From Viscum album (lineage: Eukaryota > Streptophyta > Magnoliopsida > Santalales > Viscaceae): 64,000 bases of DNA. A program made the translations under genes and the position numbers. Where the stretch lies: the NCBI GenBank assembly GCA_963277665.1, contig OY728122.1, positions 1,550,080,868 through 1,550,144,867 of the forward strand. The letters run 5' to 3'. This document shows positions 52,601 to 63,700 of the stretch, piece after piece. Each line of letters starts with the position of its first letter. Within the stretch, counting starts at the first letter, position 1. The notes under the pieces are model-generated. The model searched no databases. It saw only the letters and a list, made by a program, of their open reading frames with translations, and was not told the DNA's origin.

Positions 52601-53770
52601 CATGAGATGGGTCTGAGTGATAATGGTGCAACTCAGATATGTGGAAGATGTTGTGCATGTCCTGGTACCTCTGTGGTAACTGTAACTGATAGGAACCCGT
52701 CCCAACTCTCTCCAGAATCTCAAATGGCCCAACATACCTCTGTGAAAGTTTCCCATATATTCTGATCTGCATGTGTCCCATCCTCGGTGAAACATGTAAG
52801 AAAACATTATCCCCGACCATGAACTCCAAAGGTCAACTACGGCAATTAGCATATGATTTCTGACGAGACAGTGTAGTAGCCATTCACTTATGAATCAACT
52901 GGACTGGCTCTGAAGTCTCATGCATGAGTTTTGGTCCCAGTAAAGTAGCATCCCCTGCCTCTAACTAGCACAAAGGTGATCGGCATGGCCGACCATAAAA
53001 AGTATTATAAGGTGTAATCTCAATTATTTCCTGAAAAATATTATTGTGGGAAAACTCAAACTAGGGTGTGTGCTTCTCTGAAGATCCCCCAATGTCCAGA
53101 ACGCATGCACACAACATGACCTATAGCACCTGTATCGTATGCTCTAACTAGCCATTGGTCTGAGGGTGGTATGATGTGCTCAGAAGAAACTATGTACCCA
53201 GTTCCCCCTAAAAACTCTGCCAGAAATGAGATGTAAAATAGGAATCCCTATCTGAAACAATATAATGAGGGACCCCATGAAGATGTAAAACCTCTCGGAT
53301 ATACAACTTCCTAAGCTCATCAACACCGAAGGTCTCCTTGATCAGCAAAAAGTGAGCTACCTTCGTATGTTTGTCCACAACACCCCACACGGCATCACAT
53401 CCATGAGGTGACCTCGGCAACCCGATCACAAAATCCATCGCGACATCATCCCATTTCCACTCTGGAATGGGTAACTCTTGTCACAGTCTGGATGGCCTCT
53501 AATGCTCCGCCTTCACCTGCTGACAGGTGGAACATCTCATAAAAAAGCAGCTACCTCTCATTTCATACCTTGCCACCAATACTGATGTCTCAAGTCATGG
53601 TACATTTTGGTAACCCCAGGATGCACTGCCCAAGCTGAAGTATGAAAATCCTGCATCAACTCCTCATGTATATACCCTGGAACCCACACTCATCCATGGA
53701 TATGCAGTACTTCATCATCGAAAATCGTCTAACTGAGAGTAGGGTCATCACTTTCCATAGACTCCCATAG
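52600..53770 (-). pseudogene. pol: Element C integrase
   Basis: From high to low coordinates: TCQQVKAEH near 53500-53530 (end of the HHCC finger); MDFVIGLPRSPHGCDAVWGVVDKHTKVAHF (53345-53440) with the first catalytic Asp; HYIVSDRDSYFTSHF (about 53220-53265) with the second; QTNG, a stop, LEHTIQ at about 53125-53160 with the Glu kept; and DNVFLHVSPRMG...YVGPFEILERVGTGSYQLQLP (52593-52829), the C-terminal GPY/F-type module. The catalytic triad is complete, but stops at several Gln and Arg codons (for example near 53145 and 53505) make the protein non-functional. Confidence 0.92.
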
Positions 53771-53839
53771 AACTAGGCCTTCTGAATCTGATAGTTGTCA
53801 CATCCTCACTCTATCTAGAAGGGTAGAAGTCACAACTAA

Positions 53840-54320
53840 AGAAGAATTATAGGCCCGACCCTTACTATCGTGCACCTCCAAATGCATCTCGGAGAAAAAA
53901 TCCATAAGCTGCTACTCACCATTGGCCTCCTGCACTACCTGTACCTAATTCCTCCTACTCAGTGCATCAGCTACTACGTTACCCTTACCATGTGTATAGG
54001 AAATATCAAAGTCGAAGGACTGAAGGTACTCAACCCACCTTCACTATCTTAGGTTCAAGTCACACTGGGTAAAGATGTATTTCTGACTATTGTGGTCCGT
54101 AAACACCCCAAAATGTTCTCCCAATATATAATCTCTCCAACAGAGTAACGCATGTAAAACTGCTGCCAACTCGAGATCATGTTTCGGGTAATTCCTCTCA
54201 TGTGGCCTCAACTATCGAGAAACGTACACAACTACTCGATCACCCTACATCAACACTATTCCCATCCCAATACATAATGCATCACAGTAAACTGTATAGC
54301 TCTTACCTTTCTATGGAAGT
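53840..54320 (-). pseudogene. pol: Element C RNase H domain
   Basis: The minus strand reads YCDALCIGMGIVLM near 54260-54300 (family form YCDAS..GLG.VLMQ, first Asp kept). It continues with [31 protein letters not shown] (about 54115-54215, Glu kept) and [12 protein letters not shown] near 54070-54105 (Asp kept). The tail is [14 protein letters not shown]...[13 protein letters not shown] near 53945-54045 (last Asp kept). The text is normal for chromoviruses and is interrupted by a few stops. Confidence 0.9.
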
Positions 54321-54329
54321 ATCAGTACT

Positions 54330-55200
54330 GGTGCTGATATAAACCTTCCCTTAATCTCCTGAATGGCTATCTAAAAAGCTACTAACCAAACAAACTTCAC
54401 ACCCTTCTTAGTCAAACCCGTCAACGGTGCTGCTAATCCAGAGAAGTCCTGTATAAATCACCTGTAGTAACTAGCCAGCACCAAGAAACTCCATATTTCA
54501 AACACGTTCTTAGGATTCTCCCAAGAAACCAGTACTCTCACTTTCTCTGGGTCCACTGCAACTCCAACCCCTGAGATGATATAACCCCGGAAGTGTATCT
54601 GGTCTATCCAAAAGTGGCACTATGAGAGCTTAGCATATAATTGATGCTCTTTCGGTGTACTCATTACGTTCTCAATATGGGTGGCATGGTCGTGTCGTGT
54701 GTGAGAGTACACCATAATATCATCCATGAAGACTAACAGAAAATAATCAAGATATGGGTGTAACACATGATTCATTAGAACCATGAAAAATGATAGCGCA
54801 TTCGTGAGTCCGAACGGCATGACCAAGTACTCGTATAGACCATATCTGCTCTGAAAGGCTATTAGCGGTATGTCTGATGGTCTAACATGAAACTGATGAT
54901 ATTCGGATCTCAAGTAAATCTTCAAGAAGACTCGTGCTCCTCGAAGTTCATGAAAAATATCATCAATCCTTGGCAAGGGATTTTGGTTCTTAACCATCAA
55001 CTGGTTCAACTTCTGATAATCCATGCGGAGTCTGAGTGTATTGTCCGCCTTCTTCACAAATAGGACAGGTGAACCCCAAGGAGAAGTACTGGGTCAGATG
55101 AAACCCTTAGCCTGAAACTCCTCTAACTATCTCTTGAGCTCCTGCAATTCTGGTGTATTCATCCTATAAGGAGAAATGGACATAGGTTCCGCTCCTGGCA
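54330..55200 (-). pseudogene. pol: Element C reverse transcriptase with motif-A Asp lost
   Basis: RT is readable from SPWGSPVLFVKKADNTLRLR (about 55025-55090) through YQKLNQ, KNQNPLPRIDDIF and RGARVFLKIYLRSEYHQF to SRYGLYEYLVMPFGLTNA and VFMDDIMVYS (about 54700-54730), then EHQLYAKLS and a stop. In the motif that should be KIDLRSGYHQ the catalytic Asp is Tyr (KIYLRSEYHQ, about 54910-54925), while the DD pair of the active site is kept. The central 145 codons (54620-55057) are open; the ends carry stops. Confidence 0.93.
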
Positions 55201-55379
55201 CAAGCTCAATAGAGAAATCCACCTCTCACTCTAGAGGTAGACCTACAAATTCATTCGAGAAGACATCCTTAAAATGATCAACCACTGGAGGGAAATCCTT
55301 CTGACCAGTTCTTCGGTCATCTAGATATAAACTCACTATCTGGGTTGTACTCCACCTCACCCATGATGCTCGGGTCCAG

Positions 55380-55800
55380 CTCAGCTCACCTGAACATCCC
55401 ATTCGCCTTTGTATAGAAACTCTATGCCCTCTGGTGACGTGAAACTCACCCTACGATGATAGAAATCTACAAAGGCATGAAAGGGTACCGACCAGTCCAT
55501 CCCGAGAATGACGTCATAGCTCATCATCTCTAAGATATAGCGGTCCCATAAAAAGTGACACCCACCAACCTCTAGGGGCACTCCCTACACTAATGCTCAC
55601 ATGTCATTCTAGTTCCCAACGGAGTGTCTAGCGTCATGATATCAGAAAAAGATGAAACACATATCCCAAGGCTCTCCACAATGAGCATAGATATAAAGCT
55701 ATGTGTTGCACCAGTATCAAAAAGTACTGAAGATAAAACAGAAGCAACTAGAATAGTACCTCTGACAGTGGAAGGTCTGGGATCCTACACCTGTTGGGTC
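55380..55800 (-). pseudogene. pol: Element C aspartic protease
   Basis: The minus strand gives FDTGATHSFIS near 55690-55722, the protease active site (DTG, family form DSGATHSF). After one or more disruptions around 55585-55600 comes VGGCHFLWDRYILEMMSYDVILGMDW near 55495-55575. The DVILGMDW block is characteristic of chromovirus proteases. The active-site triplet itself is intact. Confidence 0.9.
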
Positions 55801-55849
55801 TATTGCACCATATATGCCTACCCAGTGCCTCAGCCCTGCGACATAGCCT

Positions 55850-57010
55850 GTGTACCCTGAGCTGACCTGCCCTATTGTCTCTACGATCTTGGTGTCTTGC
55901 TACCACGTCCACGACCACCACCTCGGCCTAAACGTCCTGACGTATTCCCATTCTCTAACTGGTAAGAAGCTGCTGGCCCTACTCCTACACGTGGAGTCTG
56001 CACAGAACCCCTCTCACTTGTCACTAGTGGAAACGCCCTGCAAAAACATTGCAGATGACCCATCTTATTGCAATCTCAGCACTCCACTATGTCACGTGGA
56101 CATTGAGGTATCTTGTACACCTCTTTACCACACTGGTAACACTTCACCTGGAAACCTGAAGAATTATTCTGGCTGGTACTTCCACCATGAGAGAATTTCA
56201 TCTGCCTCTTCCTCTTACTAGTAGAAATATTACAAGAAATTGGTGCTTAATCACCTTGGCCAGCACCACTGGCTTCTTGAAGGTTCTGCTCAATAATTTG
56301 TGTCTAGTTAACAATAGCATGCACTAAAGGCAAACCGAAAATGTTCACCAGTGCACAGATGTCATATCTAAGACCATCCTCAAAGAACCTAGCCCTCAAC
56401 ATCTCATCACACACCAGAATAGGTGAAAAATGTTGTATCTCGGTGAAGCAAGCTGAATATTCCATCCCTGACATGGCACCCTACTGCAGATTCATGAACT
56501 CATGAGCTCGATCTTCCCTCAGCGTCTCTGGAAAGAAAAATTCATAGAAGACTTCTTGAAAATATTCCCATGCCAAGTATCTGTGATTCTCGGTCTGGGT
56601 GGTAACATCCCACCATCTCTTAGTGGAATCATGCAGCATGTAAGTAGCAAGCTTGACCCTCCTCCCAAGAGGTTCCTCCAAATGCTCAAAGATCATCTGC
56701 ATAGAACTCAGCCAAGACACCATAGCCTGTGGTCTGCCATCCCCTGAAAACGTAGTGGATGCTGATACTGGAATATATGTGGCAGCTCTTCCATGAATGT
56801 GGCAGCCAGTGGTTCTCCCTGGAAGATCTACATAAACTGCATGAAGTCTTCATGAAACTATTTGTATGTGCCTATGTCTGGTATAACGGTTAGCGTCGCA
56901 TCTAGCTCTTCTATAGGATCTATCGGTAGCCTGTGGCCTACCATCTCTGGAGTATAATCGTTGCCGCTCTCTTGGTGAATAATTCAATGTCGTCTCGGTG
57001 GCATGACTCA
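55850..57010 (-). pseudogene. gag: Element C gag with two zinc knuckles
   Basis: The capsid part is clear at 56481-56723: FEHLEEPLGRRVKLATYML, STKRWWDV, WEYFQEVFYEFFFPETLRE (family form F...FYEKYFP...R). Farther on are two CCHC knuckles at about 56045-56125: CYQCGKEVYKIPQC, with Tyr in place of His, and, after a TGA, a second with the CDCNKMGHLQ..C pattern and its His kept. The end is rich in Gly and Arg (GRLGRGGGRGRG, about 55885-55935), common in nucleocapsids. Stops occur in between. The start codon is uncertain; I place the start near 57010. Confidence 0.88.
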
Positions 57011-57014
57011 ACAA

Positions 57015-58634
57015 GGTCAAGCACACACCTTAGAGTAATATTATCAAGGACTAAGAACTGGAAGCGTAAGAAGGAAATAAGAGAAATAAGAAATTTATTT
57101 TTTACAAAACAAGACTACAGGGCATTTATAATAACTACATGGCCTATGCCCTTACGTATTTTATATGGCATGTACTATGCCAGCACTGGTCATGTAACAC
57201 CCCAAACACACGGCGTGTTATCCACACACACGGCGTGTACATGAATTTTCTTCCCCTGCCTGATTCCTTCTATAGGGCTTAGCCACACGGATCTTCTTAG
57301 AAAGAGACTACAAGGCGTGTATAAAGTCTACACGGCGTGTACTAGACAAAATTCACCGACCTGTGTTGTTCATGACACGGCCGGGTAGACAGCTCTCACT
57401 ACACAGCGTGTTCCAGATAGACATGGCATGTACTGCTTAGATTCCAACTTCATGTGTTATTGGTGACATGGACGACTACTCAACTGACACTACACGGCAT
57501 GATACACCAGCACATGGCGTGTTCACCAACCCGTTTCCCCAGCCACACGGCCATGTTCACACAGCCTCTCACAGGTCAATACTACATGGCATGTACCATA
57601 GGCACACGGTGTGTACTAGACGAGCTTCGCCGACCCATGTTGTTCGAGACACGGCCGGATAGAGGGCTCACACTACACGGTGTGTTCTATATGGACATGG
57701 CATGCAGTATAAAGGATAACAATGACTCGTGTTGTTATTTACATGACCGGACACAGGGTCAACAGGACACAGCAAGTACAAATGGTAAATGGTGTGTTCC
57801 CTTAAGAGTTTTCCCAATCCCATGTTTCTTCCTACATGGCCTATGACATGGTTAAGAACTACAGGGCGTGTACATACGGTACAGGGTGTGTACTTAAAAA
57901 AATTTCACTTCTTCTTGAACATGACAGTTAACGGCGGGTAATCAAAATTAGACAGTGTGTATTCTCAGGTTTTTTGGATAGTAAACCTCATAAACTACTC
58001 TAGAGACCTGAAAACCACTAAACGAACACCAAAGTGCCAAATTCTGATCATTGAGGTCCCATACTCCCTGCAAACAAAAGATTGGAATCTTATACCTGTT
58101 ATAAAAAAGTAAAAAAATCTATGATCCACTAAATTCTGGTTGATGTGGACTCATACTCCTCAAGAACCAAAGGTTGGTTTTCATTGACAAAACCTTACAT
58201 AACAATACCCTATCAAATAACCAGTATTTTATCATGGAATTTATCACAACAACATGCATTTTCTAGCACAACATCTATCACAACGACATGAAATTTATAA
58301 TGAAAATACATGGCTTGGAAACTATGCATGGAATGTGATTCTAACAAGTGCCTAAATGATTCATGAGATGGAAGACCCTCATCTCATTGGGTTGAAACTA
58401 AATAGAACCCAATAATAATAATATAAACTGCACACCACAACTGTGTCTCCCAATGGTGAAAATAAAATCAATTATAATAATCACAAATATAAGATCACAA
58501 TTTCATTCGAGGCAATCCGGCATTTACCTGTACACATGGTAGCAAATCCTGGGTGTAGTTATTACCGAATCCCTTAGCAATATATCTCTTTCTATTATTT
58601 CCAAATAATAAAATAACTCAGAGAAAAACAAAAT
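57015..58634 (-). other. Element C 5' leader with dispersed ACACGGCGTGTAC motifs
   Basis: About 1.6 kb lies between the primer site and gag. From about 57170 to 57960 it carries many copies of ACACGGCGTGTAC and variants (for example ACACGGCGTGTTA, CTACACGGCGTGTACT, ACACGGTGTGTACT, TACATGGCATGTACC) at 20-60 base spacing. The ORFs crossing this stretch on the plus strand are translations of the repeat. The rest (57960-58634) is unremarkable. Confidence 0.7.
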
Positions 58635-58647
58635 CCCTCTGATACCA
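58635..58647 (-). other. Primer-binding site (initiator Met tRNA) of element C
   Basis: CCCTCTGATACCA on the plus strand is TGGTATCAGAGGG on the minus strand, three bases inside the LTR. It matches the tRNA-iMet site TGGTATCAGAGC for eleven bases. Confidence 0.92.
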
Positions 58648-58650
58648 CTT

Positions 58651-60774
58651 TGTAACACCCCAAATCGGGGTACCCCACCACGGGTTCCCCAAACCCGGTT
58701 GGTTGCAGGACCTCAAACACATTTACCCAAATTCCAGAGGCTGGTGACAAGAAGTGAGAGCCTAGGTCTAATAGTGGGGAAAATATTCCCTCATTTTTCA
58801 AAGTGTTGCACAATGGAAAAAAATATAAGGATACAAAAAAATGGAAGCAATAAACAATACCAAGATGAAATAGACAACGGTAGTGAAGTAAATAAATTAC
58901 CAACAGTCATATATATAATGATGAAATATACCCCTAAGTCTAAGAAAGTATCCAAAACAGGATACACTGCAAACTAAAACAATACAATACAAGGGAAAAG
59001 TACAAAAACCCAAAACAAAATAGTGCAGCAAGAACTCAGAAGCATCACAAGCCTAAGCTCGGTCTCATGCTCTCCTACACCTATAAAAAATCAAGAACCT
59101 ATATAGGGAGTCCTTACCTTATCTACACCTGTAGCAATATAATCTTTTTGGGCCCAAGACATGACACAAATAAGGAGTGAGAAATAAATTCCATTAGGCA
59201 AACACCAAAGGCCCGTGCCCAACTATCAGTGAAAATATGAAACAACAGTGTGCAGTAATGAAATGTAGTAACTAGGAAGTACTCAAAAGCATCTACTCCT
59301 ACCTGTTCCATTTCCATTTAATTATTATTTATCAATTCAATACAATTGAATTATATGTTTCTGAGACCCATCCTCAACTGAAAATATCCTAAATAGTGCC
59401 ACAGAAAAACCCACAACAGGCTATCTAACAAGTTGAAGGAAAAACAATACCAAACCTTTGCTTTATCTTGGTAGGTAAAACATGAGAAATCACCATAGTG
59501 AATATTAAAAGTAAAAAGTGTCCACAAACATGCAAATCCTTACCTTCAAGTAAACAGAATCGAAACCCTCAGGTGATTTCCCTCATTCATAACGAATATT
59601 TCCCTCAGGCATATGAGATATTGCCTTCAGGCACGGATGCTACTGCCCACAAGCATAATAAAAGCTTCCCTTAGGCTAAACGAAACACTGCCCTCTAGCT
59701 GAGAAAGTAATCGGGCCAAGCCCAACACATAAGTAAGAAATTTTATATACATTTTCTCTTAAGAAAACTCAAATCATGCTATAATCATAGAATACCCTCG
59801 GGTATCCTGGCCAAACGGCTAAACAAGGGAAATGCACCCTCAGGGTGGCCCTGGATCAAAGCAACTATCACAAAAAACATTTTATACACATTAATTAGAT
59901 TAACTATGAAATTAAAGGTATTTTATTAATCAAGGCCTCAGCCATACGACATCTCAAACATGGGCGCGTATCACTATGGTGCACAAAAACAACTTGACAG
60001 TTGGAAATAAACACTAGACCACCTACCTCGATCTCCTCTGATCGATATACGTGAACAACGCCTCCTGAAACAATCGAGAATGGCATAGATCTGGGATAAA
60101 CGTTCAACCATTAGAACTCAAATAACTTCCCCTTGGGAAAGAATTGGAAGGAAACAATCAAGGAGATGGAAGGGCTTACCCGCACGGTCCAAACGTGATT
60201 GATGGAGGAAGAATCCGAGTTCTGGTGTGCGATCGAGATCTCATTGAGGCTTCCGCCTCCCCTCCTAGTGCTCCAAACGAACTCACTACCTCCTCTACCA
60301 AATTAGGAGGCTATTTCCCATTGGTAACAAAAAAACATAACTACAAGGAAAGTAATCTCAAGTACACGGTGTGTACTTTAAATTTTTTAACTGTTCCTCT
60401 AGTGGTCACTACCACCGCCTCACTATTCATAAGCAGACTTGGTTACACGACATGTATTTTTAAGTACATGGATCGCACTATTTCTATCCTGGCAGCTACT
60501 CCCACAACCTTATAGTTCACCTACCGACATATTACACAGCGTGTATATACTAAATACACGGTTTGTAGTCGGTTTTTACACCCTTCATTGCCAACCGGCC
60601 TACATTCCCTGTATACTCATCCCACATGGCCAACGTACATGGTGTGTGGAAAAGGACACGACATGTACCCACAAATTTTTGGATTTTCCCCATTTTCCTT
60701 ATTTTCTCAATAACACTTAAGGAAAATGGAAAATAAGAGACTTGTACCTCATGAATAAGAACCGGGTTCTTACA
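58651..60774 (-). repeat. Element C 5' LTR (higher coordinates)
   Basis: Plus-strand TGTAACACCCC to TTCTTACA, 2124 bp, partner of 50206-52338. The near-palindrome cluster lies at about 60345-60670. The first 150 bases differ from the other LTR much more than the middle does, by eye. Confidence 0.95.
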
Positions 60775-60779
60775 GTTTT
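60775..60779. repeat. Right target-site duplication of element C (GTTTT)
   Basis: Identical to 50201-50205. Confidence 0.85.
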
Positions 60780-63700
60780 AGTGATAATTAAATTGAAAAA
60801 ACTTTTCTCGATCTCACATCCTTATTATACGTGTCATTAGTAAGGAAAATAACTTCTAGATTACATAGTAAACACCTAAACAAGTTCTAATCCTCCCAAT
60901 ATTACTAATATAAACTACTTCCCCTTCCACACATTCTGTCAACCACCAACCACCTCACAACTCAACTAATACTATTCAACCATATATAGCCTGAAACAGA
61001 GTGGATGGAGATTATGGATTATCATCCATGGAAATAAAATAATAAATATAGTTAAATAAAATACAATTTCATTGGAAAATAATAAATTTCTACTGAAAAA
61101 TCAAAACCAATTAATAAGAAAGAGAGAGTTTTATTTATTAAAATAAAAAAGATAAAAGAATTACAAAACACCATCTTTCCCATCCATAATCACTGAATAA
61201 CTAACCTTCAATTCAAATGGTTTCAAATATTAATTTATAATAATTATGAATTATAGAAATAATTAAAAAATAAAATAAAATGAAACTAGTAAATAGAAGA
61301 AACAATAGTCTGCTATGAGAATGTGTGACACTCAACTCAATACAGAATCTCTTCCTTTAGAAATTTCATTTATTTTATATCATTGGTTTCCTTCATTGTG
61401 GTCTTTGTTCAAACCTAGTATATCCTTGCTTTTGAATTCCTATACATTTTCTATTTACATAATAGCTTTAAATATCTATGTGATCATAACTTTATAAAAA
61501 TACATATTTGTATTACCTTATTCTACATTGAAATATTATTTATATTATGATCAATACGGAATCCTTTGATTGGATGCCACAATTATGTAGTGGAACCTCA
61601 AATCCTCATCTTGGCCATGATGTTTGCAATAAGCACATTGTTATATTTGTTCTCCTTCTGTAAATTATTTCCATTTCAGAAAATAAAATATCTTACATGG
61701 GATGTCCTCTTACACATGGAATATTATCATACATGTACATGAATTTTCTTATCCATTGTTGAAATTTAATAAGATTACAATTAATTTAACACATTTAGAA
61801 AACATTCCTAATAATTGGGGAAAATATCTATGTTTGGCCAAATGACTTACATGTAGGAGAATTCTCCTATGTGTAGATAAATTTTCAAACATTAAATGAT
61901 TTTTCCTTTTTCAAATTTCATAACTTTTGATTATCATATAGTGTATAAAAATATATTTTTTCTTTATCAAATTTATTATGCGTATAAAAATTGTCTTATG
62001 CATAAATGAAATATCTCACTCAGCTTACAAATTATCTTAATAAGTCATCATATGATATTTTTCTTCGACATTTTGTCTCTAATACAGTGTAATACATCAA
62101 TATTAAGTACTGAACATCTTGAAATCAATTTTTTATCCTTAAAAATCACCTCTAAATATAATATAATAATAATAAAGCACAAAAATTTATGTGTATGCTT
62201 TATTTTAATGATTTCAAATATAAAATAAATAATTAAAAATGTATTTTTTATCCATTTAACAATTAAATTCCAAATTATTTCCAAAATATAAATATAAAAC
62301 AGTTACCCTTAAAATGATCATTTTGTTGGAATTAAATCATTCAAATACCATGTAAAATTTATAAAAAAATGAGATTCATCACTAACCATAACATTTCACC
62401 AAAAAAATAAATACTCAATGATGAGAATTTGTTTGGGATAACTAAAGTCATAAATTGAGAGATCAATTATCATTTCAATTCTTCAAATATATATTTCCAA
62501 CATGAAATAAAGATAGTTTATAGACCATATTTTTTAAAACATGACACATTTCACATTCTTAAACTCTTTTAAAAAGACTAAAAAATCATATATAAGAACA
62601 TATCAAATCATATCGTATGTGATATATAACTAGAGTTGCCATATGTTTTATTAAATTTTAATGGTTTTTCATACTCATTACATCTCTATATAATTTAAAA
62701 CGCATCCCTTTGTGACCACCTACTAAACTCCTTTTCTGAGTAACATCTATGGTGAAAGTTTGATTGAATAATAGAGATACCTGGGAAATGTTCAAATCAT
62801 TGAACATAGTATTCAAACTCAATTTCCTAACAACATCTAATTTTATAATGGTAAAATATATATCATCTTCATAGAACACTTTTTAATTTCATCATCATCA
62901 TCTTAGAATATTTCCATTCAAACATTTCTTTGAGATCATTTTGGTAACTAAATGTAAATATTTAAATTATTTTATCATTACTAACATATCCTAAACTCCT
63001 TTGTGATATATAGTAACATTAAATCCATTATTATAACTAAATATTTCTCTTCAAATTTGTCTTTACCAATATATATTAAACTCTTATTGTGAATTAAGTG
63101 ACATTCACTTTGAATTTTGACTATTATAATATTTTATTTGTTACACTTTGAATTACTCAAAGTCCAAACGTACTCCCATTAGCCTCTTAGAAATTATAAT
63201 ATATCTAAAATATCATTATAAGATATATAAACTCCTTTTTTCTATAAATATAAATTCTTTCCTATAGTGTGAATAATTAAAAAATAAACTATTGAATCCA
63301 TATCATATATGGTATTTTATGTTCTTAGAGAACTATTCTAAAAATAAAAATTTATTCTTTAAAATATTCAACATTTTGGTGGTGGGATAAAATCAATCAT
63401 ATTTGAATGAATTATTTTGGATGAATTATTTTATCTTAGATAAAACTAATTTTACCCTTTTTAGAAAAATTGTCATGTTATAGACTCATATCAAACTGAA
63501 CCATGTGTATCACAAACATCATATTATATATTAATAACAACCATTTTTTACTATAGAACCGCTTATCACATAAGAGAAAAATAAGATGGTAATTATATAG
63601 TCTTTTTTATCCACATGAGATTTAAAGTCATCCACTATGTTCAACTCCCTGATATAGAAACCACTAGTTCCATCAGTCTAATGTATGCTTCAATATTTAT

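Larger units (their letters stand above)
50206..60774 (-). mobile_element. Element C: full-length Tekay/Del-type chromovirus, decayed
   Basis: This 10.57-kb element is on the minus strand, with 2.13-kb LTRs, a Met-tRNA primer site next to the upper LTR, a polypurine tract next to the lower LTR, and GTTTT duplicated on both sides. The minus strand encodes gag, protease, RT, RNase H, integrase and a chromodomain in that order. The FVIGLPRS...VWGVVDKHTKVAHF integrase text and the chromodomain form point to the Tekay/Del lineage. It is visibly more GC-rich than its surroundings. Many in-frame stops are present. By eye the LTRs differ at more than one base in ten, so despite its completeness it is not young. 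Confidence 0.95.

Noticed and set aside
55624..57846. Plus-strand ORFs of 78-130 codons opposite gag, protease and leader of element C
   Set aside because: They are antisense to recognisable minus-strand gag and pol text or to the leader motif array.
62658..62879. 73-codon minus-strand ORF with mixed composition
   Set aside because: It looked protein-like (MFYEDDIYFTIIKLD) but matches no family I know, and overlaps the possible degenerate repeat.
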